Source of the DNA: Antilocapra americana
Taxonomy: Eukaryota; Chordata; Mammalia; Artiodactyla; Antilocapridae
Direction of reading: 5' to 3'
DNA length: 64,000 nucleotides
NCBI GenBank assembly: GCA_007570785.1
Contig: ML664157.1
Coordinates: 7,148,074-7,212,073 of the forward strand
Shown here: positions 11,213 to 21,859 of the stretch, piece by piece
How the letters are laid out: each line of letters begins with the position of its first letter
Position numbering within the stretch: position 1 is the stretch's first letter
The notes under the pieces: model-generated
The model's database searches: none
What the model was told of the DNA's origin: nothing
Seen by the model: only the letters and a program-made list of their open reading frames with translations
Translations under genes and position numbers: made by a program

Positions 11213-12612
11213 GTTCAGTTCAGTCACTCAGTTGTGTCCGACTCTTTGTGACCCCATGAATTGCAGCAAGCCAGGCCTCCCTGTCCATCACCAACTCCCA
11301 GAGTCTACCCAAACCCATGTCCATCGAGTCAGTGATGCCATCCAGACATCTCATCCTCTGTCATCCTCTTCTCTTCCTGCCCCCAATCCTTCCCAGCATC
11401 AGCATCTTTTCTAATGAGTCAACTCTTCGCATGAGGTGGCCAAAGTATTGGAGTTTCAGCTTCATCAGTCCTGCCAATGAACACCCAGGATTGATCTCTT
11501 TTAGGATGGACTAGTTGGATCTCCTTGAAGTCCAAGGGACTCTCAAGAGTCTTCTCCAACACCACAGTTCAAAAGCATCAATTCTTTGGTTCTCAGCTTT
11601 CTTTATAGTCCAGCTCTCACATCTATACATGACTACTGGAAAAACCATAGCCTTGACTACAGGGACCTTTGTTGGCAAAGTAACATCTCTATTTTTCAAT
11701 ATGCTGTCTAGATTGGTCACAACTTTCCTTCCAAGGAGTAAGTGTCTTTTAATTTCATGGCTGCAATCACCATCTGCAGTGATTTTGGAGCCCCCAAAAT
11801 AAAGTCAGCCACGGTTTCCACTGTTTCCCCATCTATTTGCCATGAAGTGATGGGACCAGATGCCATGATCTTAGTTTTCTGAATGTTGAGTTTTAAGTCA
11901 ACTCTTTCACTATCCTCTTTCACTTGCATCAACAGGCTTTTTGGTTCCTCTTCACTTTCTGCCATAAGGGTGGTGTCATCTGCATGTTTGAGGTTATTAA
12001 TATTTCTCCAAGCAATCTTGGTTCCAGCTTGTGCTTCTTCCAGTCCAGCGTTTCTCATGATGTACTCTGCATATAAGTTAAATAAGCAGGGTGACAATAT
12101 ACAGCCTTGATGTATTCCTTTCCCAATTTGGAACCAGTCTGTTGTTTCAAGTCCAGTTTTAACTGTTGTTTCCTGACCTGCATACAGGTTTCTCAGGAGA
12201 TAGGTCAGATGGTCTGGTATTCCCATCTCTTTCAGAATTTTTCACAGTTTACCGTGATCCACACAGTCAAAGGCTTTAGCATAGTCAATAAAGCAGAAAT
12301 AGATGTTTTTTTCTGGAATTCTCTTGCTGTTTTGATGATCCAGTGGATGTTGGCAATTTGATCTCTGGTTCCTCTGCCTTTTCTAAAACCAGCTTGAATA
12401 TCTGGAAGTTCACGGTTCACGTATTGTTGAAGCCTGGCTTGGAGAATTTTGAGCATTATTTTACTAGCGTGTGACATGAGTGCAATTGTGCTGTAGTTTG
12501 AGCAATCTTTGGCATTGCCCTTCTTTGGGATTGGAATGAAAACTGACCTTTTCCAGTCCTGTGGCCATTGCTGAGTTTTCCAAATTTGCTGGCATAGTGA
12601 GTGCAGCACTTT
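11213..12612 (-). mobile_element. BovB LINE, 5'-truncated copy B
   Basis: The minus strand carries RT sequence from before the fingers region through the C-terminus. Frames at 12232-12690, 11717-12226 and 11511-11720 together cover GFRKGRGTRDQIANI, the QGCILSPC box and the catalytic box (YADD changed to HADD), then KVPVVKAMVFPVVMY and CWRRLLRVPW. They lie in different phases and are broken by stops. The 3' end is at 11213 (gttcagttcagtcactcag). Endonuclease part absent. Confidence 0.95.
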
Positions 12613-13324
12613 TGGCAACATGAAATCAGTGGAGTTTAAAACATCTAGTTTCAACATTTTAGTGATAAGTATAAAGAAGAACCTATCCAAGCATATTTTT
12701 CTTTCCTTTTTAATGAGTCAGGGTGGGAGGGGGGAGAGATAATAATCAATGTGTCAGACTTATAAGTAGTGACTAATGAAGAATTATGTAATTGCTAAGC
12801 TTATATAGTTTTTGAGCAAAATAAAGCATTTTCACATTGATAGATCTATTCAGTTTCTCTCAAATATAATGAGTGAAGATTAGGTATTTTCTAATTTTAA
12901 ATGAATAGAGGAATCAATGTTTGTCATACATGATATTATAAACCACATGCAGATTAGCAAATGGTAGGCAAATCTTGTATTATATTTATCCTCTCCTGGT
13001 TTAATAACTGACCTCTACTAGGCTTTTTTTTCCAGTAGAGCCTATTCCAGTAAACCATAGACTTAAGAAGGATTTTTCAAAATAGATATAGCATTAAAAT
13101 TCAAAGAAAAATATTCACCAAAGTCCTAGGACCTACTGGGAGAATGTTAATACTTGGATCCCAAAGCATTAAAAGACTGTATTACAATAACAATAGAAGT
13201 ATTGAGTTAAATTAATTTAGGAAACAAATGTTGTTCAACATTTCATGTAGAAAAATGAATATATAACTTTGCTCCATTGAATTACATAATAGACACCACT
13301 ACTCACCACTATATGAATATGGAT
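12613..13324. other. Unassigned AT-rich DNA
   Basis: No gene or nameable repeat recognised. Confidence 0.4.
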
Positions 13325-13460
13325 AATTTATGCTTTCTCTGCCTTGGTTTTCACTTTGTAGACCAGGTTCCATAATATAATATACTATATAGAGTTATTG
13401 TAAAGATTAGATGAAATCAACATGGACAGTCTTACAACCTATACATAATAAGAATTCAAT
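13325..13460 (+). repeat. MIR SINE remnant
   Basis: Diverged match to the central and 3' part of MIR: ctgccttggttttcac, then gagttattgtaaagattaga, then ataataagaattcaat. Confidence 0.55.
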
Positions 13461-13539
13461 TAACAATGTCTTTAAGATGACATGGTCGGTGGGGAAAGCC
13501 CACATTTCACAGCTACAGCCTTTTAAGATTTTAGCTTCA

Positions 13540-13710
13540 GCTTATACCAGCATTATAACCTTACACAAGTTACCTCTCTGGATTTAGTTTCTTTATTTAC
13601 AGAATAAATTAAAAGTATCTAGCACACAGTATTGTTTTGGGCCTAGTCATAAAACATGTAAAGCACTGGTTCAGTAGTCAACAAATGCATTTAGTAGGTG
13701 CCAACATGGT
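13540..13710 (+). repeat. MIR SINE remnant
   Basis: Follows the MIR order: ccttacacaagttacctctc, gtttctttatttacagaat, then cacacagtattg and the ctcaataaat-like end (caacaaatgcat). It lies 80 bp after another MIR in the same orientation. Confidence 0.6.
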
Positions 13711-14762
13711 ATTATACATGTATATGTATAAATTCATGAAAATGAAAAAATATGCAATTATAAAATATATGTTTAGACTTTTACATTCTAAATTTACAGT
13801 TATATTTTGAAGTATTTTAAATGTTAGCATATCATTTTTAGCATGTATAATATTTTTCTACCAATCATTAATAATGAGGTAAAAATTGAGTAACCTAATT
13901 AAAATGGAATAATTCACTATTGAAAACGTTTCTCCAACTGGTAAAGAAATAGATGAGGGTTTAGCTTAATGATTTTCCCCCAGAGGTTTCTTACATATTT
14001 GTTAATTCAGTGACAAAAGCAAATGCATAAGAAGAAAGTGAAGACTGCAATGCCGTATCTTTCTTTGTTTCTGAATCATAGCATATTACCTCAGATATCG
14101 AGGGCCATGGCTTGCGGTGCTCAGTGTTGGCTTGCTAAGTAGCTGAGACTCCATCCAGGGAGAGACTCCATCCTGTCTCATGTGCATCATCACCCAAGCT
14201 GCTCCTTCAAAACCTGGCGTGGTTTCAGGGTGTCTGCTTGGAACAGCACTTATGATTTTATATGGTGTCCAAGCAAACCCACAAATTTGAACGGAGCATT
14301 TTGTTTTTACATCTTAACAAGCAGCTATTCTGATCCATGCATATTCCTGGAAGTAAATGCTGATAAGAAATATGATAATCCCAGACCATTGTAATGGAAA
14401 GAACCAAACCAGCCTGATTGATGAATTTTACATTTTATTGATTTGGCCCAACAAATCATATTTATAAATGATTCTGGATTATTTTCTGTGATGGTGATTC
14501 TCAAACATATTCAGACCAGGGCCACTTCAACAAGGGCAACTGCCATTTTCAGACTAGCAAAACTGGAATATATGCTTGCTTCCCATTTAGAAATAACAGT
14601 TATTCTTGTTACTCTGATAGGCATGGCCCATTAGTAACTTTTTAAGTCCTAACCTCAATTTCAGAGTCTCTTTCTGCTAAGTGATTCAACCCATCACTTC
14701 CCAGTTATTGGTCCTGAAACCCCACTTAGTGGCAACACTGTTTTACATATTTCCATCTCATA
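13711..14762. other. Unassigned DNA
   Basis: Roughly 1 kb with no recognised repeat. Open frames at 14182-14394 and 14443-14634 have no known motif. Confidence 0.4.
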
Positions 14763-14766
14763 CACT

Positions 14767-14990
14767 CGGGCTTCCCTCATCATTCAGACTGTAAAGAACC
14801 CGCCTACAATGCAGGAGACAGGGTTCGATCCCTGGGTGGGGAAGATCCCCTAGAGGAAGGAATGACAACCCATTCCAGTGTTCTTGCCTGCAGAATTACA
14901 TGGACAGAGAAGCCTGGAAGCTTACGTTCCATGGGATCACAAAGAGCTGGACATAACTGAGAGACAAGCATTTTCACTTCTTTTTTAATT
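14767..14990 (+). repeat. Bov-tA SINE
   Basis: Head cgggcttccctcatcattca, an intact B-box-like gttcgatccctgggtgg and the tail (atcacaaagagctggacata). The flanks share atctcat (about 14755 and 14994), too short to be certain as a target duplication. Confidence 0.9.
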
Positions 14991-15001
14991 TAAATCTCAT
15001 G

Positions 15002-16294
15002 CATATCTATTGTTTTGCTTTAAACAGTCTCCTTGGTTCTTCTCCCATAGATCAACTAACATAAATGCCATATTGGGTTTGTAAATTTGAAGCCCACAGG
15101 GAGCTCTTCTAATTTCCCCCTCTGCCAGTAGATGCTCCACTTTCTGGAACGTTTTTCTTCAGAAGTGTCTTATTACAATTTCTTCTGCCCAGTATCCCAC
15201 TTGCTTGTGTTCATATCTTAGCTTCCCACTGAATAGAAAGCCATTTGGGGAATAGGAATAATGTCTTGCACATCTTTTCCCAGCATTATCCTGGCATATA
15301 TATGGCAATCCGTATATAAGTGTTGTTAGGGAACCCTTCAAACCAATATATTTCTTTAAGAATAATTTTCCTCTTGATAAATCTTGATTCCCCTAAAGGG
15401 ATTTATTAGAATGTTCCCTGAAGAGAAAGACATTTTCAAGTGTTTCTTATTAATGCCATAGATTCTAATATCACTTACATAACATACTATCTCCATTATC
15501 CAATTTTGTGAACTTATGTGAAGACTAAATCAAATGGCTATTCTTAAACTATGAGTTTCAAAGAAGTGATTCTGGACATAGTCAGAGTGTTTTGTTGTTG
15601 TTGTTGTTATTTAGATAATCATAAAACGTGTTTGTTTTTGTTATTAAGTAATCACAAAATGTATTATTTAGATAATCCATATTTAAAAATATATACCATG
15701 CATTTCTAGCTTGGGAGAAACACCAAAGTATTTGCAAGTGTTCTGATCTGGATCCTGAAAATGGGTTGCATAGTCATATTTACAGAGCAGTGTTGTTTTA
15801 GCATGCTAATGTGCCAGATGCTATGTTTATTTTCCTTTTGTTAATTAGAGAGAAAGCAAATGCATGTATTTTCTGTCTCAGAACACTTTTTCTTTTGATT
15901 CTGGAAAAATTTAATTATATTTTTGTATTACAGATTCAAGAATAAATCACTGTCAGAAAAATGGTAATGAGCACCTTAACAACTTTCTGTCACATTTAAT
16001 TTGGCTTTTCTGCCATTATTTTTCATGCTGAAGTAATAAAAGATTCTAAACTCTGCAGAATTTTATGCAAGATATGCTTTTTTATAGCACCTTTTAGATG
16101 GTCTAAAGGTATGGACTTCAAGAAAGAGTGAAAAGTTCTGAGTTTTATCGTTAACTTTTTACCCTAGTCTTTTCTGTAATGTATTTTTGGAAACTGGGTA
16201 AATATTTGTCTTGAGTGGCTAAGTTTTCACAAATTTATAGCATTAAAAAACAATGTATCACAATGATCTTATTGAGAATTTTTAGGCAAAAGAT

Positions 16295-16298
<4 letters not shown>
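15002..16298. other. Mostly unassigned DNA; possible L2 remnant at 15140-15345
   Basis: The stretch around 15230-15330 (agaaagccatttggggaata ... cttgcacatctt ... cctggcata) resembles the 3' end of an L2 LINE on the plus strand, heavily diverged. The rest is AT-rich, with a (GTT)n tract near 15594-15608. Confidence 0.4.

Positions 16299-16335
<37 letters not shown>
16299..16335. repeat. (TA)n microsatellite
   Basis: Uninterrupted TA dinucleotides for about 37 bp, just before the 3' end of an old L1. Confidence 0.97.
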
Positions 16336-16339
<4 letters not shown>

Positions 16340-16341
16340 CC

Positions 16342-17347
16342 ATATGCATTACAACAATTTTCCCCTAATTATTTTTATTGGTGTATAGTTGATTTATAAT
16401 TTTGTGTTGATTTCTGCTATACAGTAAAGTGAATCAGTTATGCATATACAAATATCCACTTGTTTTTAGAGTCTATTCCCATATAGGTCATTATAGAGCC
16501 TTCAGTAGAGTTCCCCATGCTATTGTAAAAGGTTCTTATTACTTATCCACTGTATATATATATATATAGTAGCATGTATATGTTAGTCCAAATATCCCAA
16601 TTTATTCTTCCTTTCCCTTACCTCTTGGTTACCGTAAGTTTGTTTTCTATATCAGTGACTCTATTTCTGTTTCATAAATACATTCATTCATTTATACCAT
16701 TTTTTTAGATTCCACATATAAGCAATATCATATGGTATTTATCCTTCTCTGTCTGACTTACTGCACCCAGTATGACAGTCTCTAGGTCGATCCAGGCTGC
16801 TGCAAATGACATTATTTCATTCTTTTTCATAGCTAAGAGATAGTCCATGTATATATGTACCACACTTATTCATTCCTCTGTCCATGGACATTTACACTGC
16901 TCCCATGTCCTGGCTATTGTAAACAGTGCTAAACATTGAGGTTCAGGTATCTTTTCAAATTATGGTCTTCTCTGGATATATGCCCAGGAGTGAGGTTCTA
17001 GGATTATATGGTATTTCTATAGTTAACTTTTTAAGGAACCCCCATACAGTTCTCCATAATGGATGACCCAATTTACAGTCTATCAATAATATAGGAGTGT
17101 TCCCTTTTCTCCACATCCTCTTCAGCATTTATTGTTTGTAGATTTTTCTGATGATGGCCATGCTAACTGTAATAAGGTATTACCTCATTATAGTTTTTAT
17201 TTGCATTTCTTTAATAATTAGTGATGCTAAGCATCTTTTCATGTACTCCTTGGCCACCCTTACGTATTTGGATAAATGTCTATTTGGATCTTCCACCCAT
17301 TTTTTGATCAGGCTGTTTAGGGATTTTTTTTATATTCAGCTGCATGA
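16342..17347 (-). mobile_element. Old L1 LINE, 3' UTR and ORF2 end (left piece of a split copy)
   Basis: Minus-strand L1; the 3' end is at the left (atttttattggtgtatagtt ... tttctgctatacagtaaag). ORF2 follows in reverse (tcatagctaagagatagtcc, ttctccacatcctcttcagc, tgatgatggccatgctaact) and breaks off at agctgcatgagc (17347). The element resumes at 19029, after an inserted SINE and BovB. Confidence 0.88.
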
Positions 17348-17546
17348 GCAGAGCTTCCAAGTGGTAGAGTGGTAAAGTGTCTGCCTGCCAATGGAGGAGA
17401 TGCCAGGGACTCAGGTTCAATCCCTAAGTAAGGAAAATCTCCTGGAGTAAGAAATGGCAACCCACTTCTGTATTCTTGCTTGAAAAAATCCATGAGCAGA
17501 GGAGCCTGATAGGCTGTAGTCCATACTATTAGACCACCTAAAGGTG
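17348..17546 (+). repeat. Bov-tA SINE inside an L1
   Basis: Plus-strand, diverged: gagcttccaagtggtagag, gttcaatccctaagtaagg, then catgagcagaggagcctgat. It lies at the point where the surrounding L1 is broken. Confidence 0.82.
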
Positions 17547-17654
17547 TTTTTAAAAAGCATATCATTAATTCTGCATAGAATTCTGCTGAGTTTAAAGTCT
17601 TTTATTATTTCTTCAGCATGAAAAGCAATGCCAGTCTATGAATGAGTTGTTTTT
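17547..17654. other. About 108 bp of unassigned DNA between a SINE and a BovB
   Basis: AT-rich, matching neither the L1 around it nor the BovB sequence that follows. It suggests the SINE-BovB block was not made by one simple insertion. Confidence 0.4.
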
Positions 17655-19028
17655 AAAATGCCAGCAAATTTGGAAAACTAATCAGTGGCCACAAGACTGG
17701 TAAAGGTCAGTTTTCATTCCAATCACAAAGAAAGGCAATGCCAAAGAATGCTCAAACTACTGCATAATTGCACTAATCTCATACGCTAGTAAACTAATGC
17801 TCAAAGTTCTCCAAGCCAGGCTTCAGCAATATGTGAACCGTGAACTTCCAGATGTTCAAGCTGGTTTTAGAAAAGGCATAGGAACCAGAGATCAAATTGC
17901 CAACATCTGCTGGATTATCAAAAAATAAGGAGTTCCAGAAAAACATCTATTTCTGCTTTAATGACTATGCTAAAGCCTTTGACTGTGTGGATCACAATAA
18001 ACTGTGGAAAATTCTGAAAGAGATGGGAATACCAGACCACCTGACCTGTCTCTTGAGAAACCTGTATGCAGGTCAGGAAGCAACAGTTAAAACTGGACTT
18101 GGAAAAACAGACTGGTTCCAAATAGGAAAAGAAGTATGTCAAGGCTGTATATTGTCACCCTGCTTATTTAAATTCTATGCAGAGTACATCATGAGAAACA
18201 CTGGGCTGGAAGAAGCACAAGCTGCAATCAAGATTGCTGGGAGAAATATCAATAACCTCAAACATGCAGATGACAGCACCCTATGGCAGAAAGTGAAGAG
18301 GAACTAAAAAGCCTCTTGATGAAAGTCAAAGAGGAGAGTGAAAGAGTTGACTTAAAACTCAACATTCAGAAAACTAAGATCATGACATCTGGTCCCATCA
18401 CTTCATGGGAAATAGATGGGGAAACAGTGTCAGACTTTATTTTGGGGGGCTCCAAAACCACTGCAGATGGTGATTGCAGCCATGAAATTAAAAGACGCTT
18501 TCTCCTTGGAAGGAAAGTTATGGCCAATCTAGATAGCATATTGAAAAGCAGAGACATTACTTTACCAACAAAGGTCCATCTAGTCAAGGTTATGGTTTTT
18601 CCAGCAGTCATGTATGGATGTGAGAGTTGGACAGTGAAAAAGGCTGGGTGCCGAAGAATTGATGCTTTGGAACTGTGGTGTTGGAGAAGACTCTTGAGAG
18701 TCCCTTGGACTGCAAGGAGATCCAACTATTCCATCCTAAAGGAGCTCAGTCCTGAATGTTCATTGGAATGACTGATGTTGAAGCTGAAACTCCAATACTA
18801 TGGCCACCTCATGCGAAGAGCTGACCCATTGAAAAATACCCTAATGCTGGGAAAGATTGAAGGTGGGAGGAGAAGGGGACAACAGAGGATGAGATGGCTA
18901 GATGGCATGACTGACTCGATGGACATGGGTTTGGGTGGACTCCAGGAGCTGGTGATGAAAGGGAGGCCTGGCATGCTGTGGTTCATGGGATTGCAAAGAG
19001 TTGGACACGACTGAGTGACTGAACTGAA
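17655..19028 (+). mobile_element. BovB LINE, 5'-truncated copy C, nested in an L1
   Basis: Plus-strand RT and C-terminal region ending at gacacgactgagtgactgaa (19028). Frame 17897-18307 holds DYAKAFDCVDHNKL, QGCILSPC and HADDST (YADD lost). A one-base loss near 18283 moves the frame to 18283-18771 (GPITSWEIDGE, CESWTVKKAGC, CWRRLLRVPW), which ends in an early TGA at 18769-18771. The last frame, 18775-19014, resumes at LKLKLQYYGHLMRR. An in-frame TAA near 17926 interrupts the start. At least three inactivating changes. Confidence 0.95.
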
Positions 19029-19140
19029 TCCCTTATTGGTTGTTTATTTGCAAATATTTTCTCCCATTCTACAGGGTTTTTTTTTTCTTCATTTTGTTTA
19101 TGATTTCATTTGCTGCATTACAGCATTTACATGGTCTTGT
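19029..19140 (-). mobile_element. Old L1 LINE, right piece of the split copy
   Basis: L1 ORF2 resumes in reverse (cccttattggttg, then gcaaatattttctcccattc). Relative to intact L1 about 20-25 bp is missing at the break with 17347, so the insertion was accompanied by a small loss. Confidence 0.8.
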
Positions 19141-19577
19141 GAATTTTCAGAAACATTTGACTGCTTACTAGTTACTTCCTTTGATATTTTAAAATCAGAA
19201 GAGAGTGTCAGTTCTGTGTAAAAAATTATTCTCTAAGCATTTTCTAATCTTCTTGCTAACTAACTGATCACTGCTCATTTATGTACTATAATAATTAAAC
19301 TAACCTGAAGTTTAATTGGGAATCTCTATCTAACACTAGAAAGAGACAGGAAAACTATTACTGATTTAAGAAAATTTAAACCAACAACAGTGTCATTACT
19401 TAAATTGGGAAGTAAAGAAAGAGTTTAGTTTTCTTTTGGGAGAGGAAAGACACTGAATTTCATAATTAGGCAAACTGAATGCTTTATATTTTAATTGAAA
19501 ATACAATGCTAATTATTTGTAGATCATGCTTAGAAATTGTGTACAATTTATTAATTTGTCATGGCTATAGAGCTTTT
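19141..19577. other. Unassigned AT-rich DNA
   Basis: No gene or nameable repeat recognised. Confidence 0.4.
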
Positions 19578-19930
19578 TTTGGTGGCGTCCCTGGTAGTCC
19601 AGTGGTTAAGAATCTGCCTTACAATGCAGATCTTCCCTGGTCCAGGAAGATCCCACATGCCATGGTGCAACTAAGCTCATGCATCACAACTACTGAGCCC
19701 TCACCCTAGAAACCACAAACTGCAACTACTGAGCCCATGTGTTTCAGCTACTAAAGCCCAAACAGCCTAGAGCCTGTGCTCTGCAACAAGAGGAGCCATT
19801 GCAATGAAAAGCTGAGATACCACAATCAGAGAGTGGTTCCTGCTTCCTACAACTAGAGAAAGCCTCCATGCAGCAACAAAAACTCAGAACATTCAAATAA
19901 TAACAACTAAAATTTAAAAAAAGAAGAAAG
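19578..19930 (+). repeat. CHR-type SINE
   Basis: Plus-strand CHR SINE: tccctggtagtccagtggtt head, repeated gcaactactgagccc-like units, cctgtgctctgcaacaagag, and an A-rich tail at about 19912-19930. Confidence 0.85.
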
Positions 19931-20621
19931 AGTTTCTTTCAGAAAGAATACTATGAATGGCAGGGTTTATCATTTTGTATCTCTTGTGGTGGCAGTTAAT
20001 ATTGATATTTTTCTCTGTTATCAGCTCTTGTAATGACCATGAAACAATGGAATGATTGAGTAAATCATTATGTTTGTTTTCTTTTGCCTTTTGATGAAAA
20101 CTCTGAATATGTACATTATTTTTGCTACTTTTTATTTTCTGTCATCATCTCCTCCCTTTCTCAGTTCATCTTAAGTGACCATTTACTTATTTGAGGCTGA
20201 ATATATTTGTCCAGGTTATCTTGCTTGGTTTTTTCATGTCATGATAAAAAAGTTCACCTGTGGTCTAATAATATCTGAAGAAAGCCTAGTTACATTCAAT
20301 GAGCATTTTTTTTAAAATTGTTGGAAAGAGTTTAAAGAGTCAAATATTATAGGAAAAGTTCTGTTTCTAAGGAAATATCCTTATGTTAGAAGAACTTGAC
20401 ATACATACACAATAAATTTGAATATAGTGATTACTTCTAGGAGAAACAATAAGGAGATGATAACTTATGAAATATATCACTAGAGACATAGATAATCAGT
20501 ATGAAGTCTGACATTTTGAAAATGCTGTTTCTTATATTTATAGAGTTTATGGTTACTTCTTTATTAAAGGATGTTTTGGGTAAAAAAATAGTGAGAGATG
20601 AATAAAAAGGTTATGGTATGA
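19931..20621. other. Unassigned AT-rich DNA
   Basis: No gene or nameable repeat recognised. Confidence 0.4.
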
Positions 20622-20623
20622 AA

Positions 20624-21851
20624 TAAGTTCAGTTCAGTTGCTCAGTCATGTCTAACTCTTTGCAATCCCAGAGACTGCAACATGCCAGGCCTCCCTCTCC
20701 ATCACCAACTCCCAGAGTTTACCCAAACTCATGTCCATTGAGTCAGTGATGCCATCCAGCCATCTCATCCTCTGTTGTCCCCTTCTCCTCCCACCTTCAA
20801 TCTTTCCCAGCATCAGGATCTTTTCCAAAGAGTCAGCTCTTCGCATGAGGTGGCCAAAGTATTGGAGTTTCAGCTTCAACATCACTCCTTCCAATGAACA
20901 CTCAGGACTGATCTCCTTTAGGATGGACTAGTTGAATCTCCTTGCAGTCCAAGGGACTTTCAAGAGTCTTCTCCAACACCACAGTTCAAAAGTGTCAATT
21001 CTTCAGTGCTCAGCTTTCTTTATACTCCAACTCTCACATCCATACATGACTACTGGAAAAACCATAGCCTTGACTAGATGGACCTTTGTTGGTAAAGTAA
21101 TGTCTCTGCTTTTCAATATGCTGTCTAGATTGGTCACAACTTTCCTTCCAAGGAGTAAGCATCTTTTAATTTCATGGCTGCAGTCACCATCTGCAGTGAT
21201 TTTGGAGCCCCTCAAAATAAAGTCAGCCACAGTTTCCACTGTTTCCCCATCTATTTGCCATGAAGTGATGGGACCAGATGCCATAATCTTGATTTTCTGG
21301 ATGTTGAGCTTTAAGCCAACTCTTTCACTCTCCTCTTTCACTTTCATCAAGAAGCTTTTTAGTTCCTCTTCACTTTCTGCCATAAGGGTGGTGTCATCTG
21401 CATATCTGAGGTTAATTGATATTTCTCCAACAATCTTCATTTCAGCTTATGCTTCATCCAGCCCAGCGTTTCTCATGATGTATCTGCATATAAGTTAAAT
21501 AAGGAGGGTGACAGTATACAGCCTTGACATACTCCTTTTCCTATTTGGAACCAGTCTGTTGTTCCAAGTCCAGTTTTAACTGTTGCTTGCTGATCTGCAC
21601 ATAGGTTTCTCAAGAGACAGGTCAGGTGGTCTGGTATTCCCATCTCTTTCAGAATTTTCCACAGTTTATTGTGATAAACACAATCCAAAGGCTTTAGCAT
21701 AGTCAATAAAGCAGAAATAGATGTTTTTCTGGAATTCTCTTGCTTTTACAATGATCCAGGGAATGTTGGCCATTTGACCTCTGTTCAAGCCTTTTCTAAA
21801 ACCAACTTGAACATCCAGAAGTTCACAGTTCACATATTGTTGAAGCCTCAC
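20624..21851 (-). mobile_element. BovB LINE, 5'-truncated copy D (keeps the YADD box)
   Basis: Minus-strand copy from the RT region to the 3' end (gttcagttcagttgctcag at the left). Frame 21003-21440 keeps an intact RT catalytic box (RYADDTTLMAE, about 21390-21405), plus GPITSWQIDGE and GSKITADGDC. Frames 21473-21706 and 21666-21851 carry the upstream QGCILSPS and GFRKG parts in other phases. The endonuclease is missing. The young L1 follows directly after its truncated 5' end. Confidence 0.95.
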
Positions 21852-21859
21852 TTAAAAAG

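Noticed and set aside
11717..12226. 169-codon reverse-transcriptase-like frame as a possible domesticated gene.
   Set aside because: BovB remnant with a changed catalytic box and frameshifts on both sides, like the other copies.
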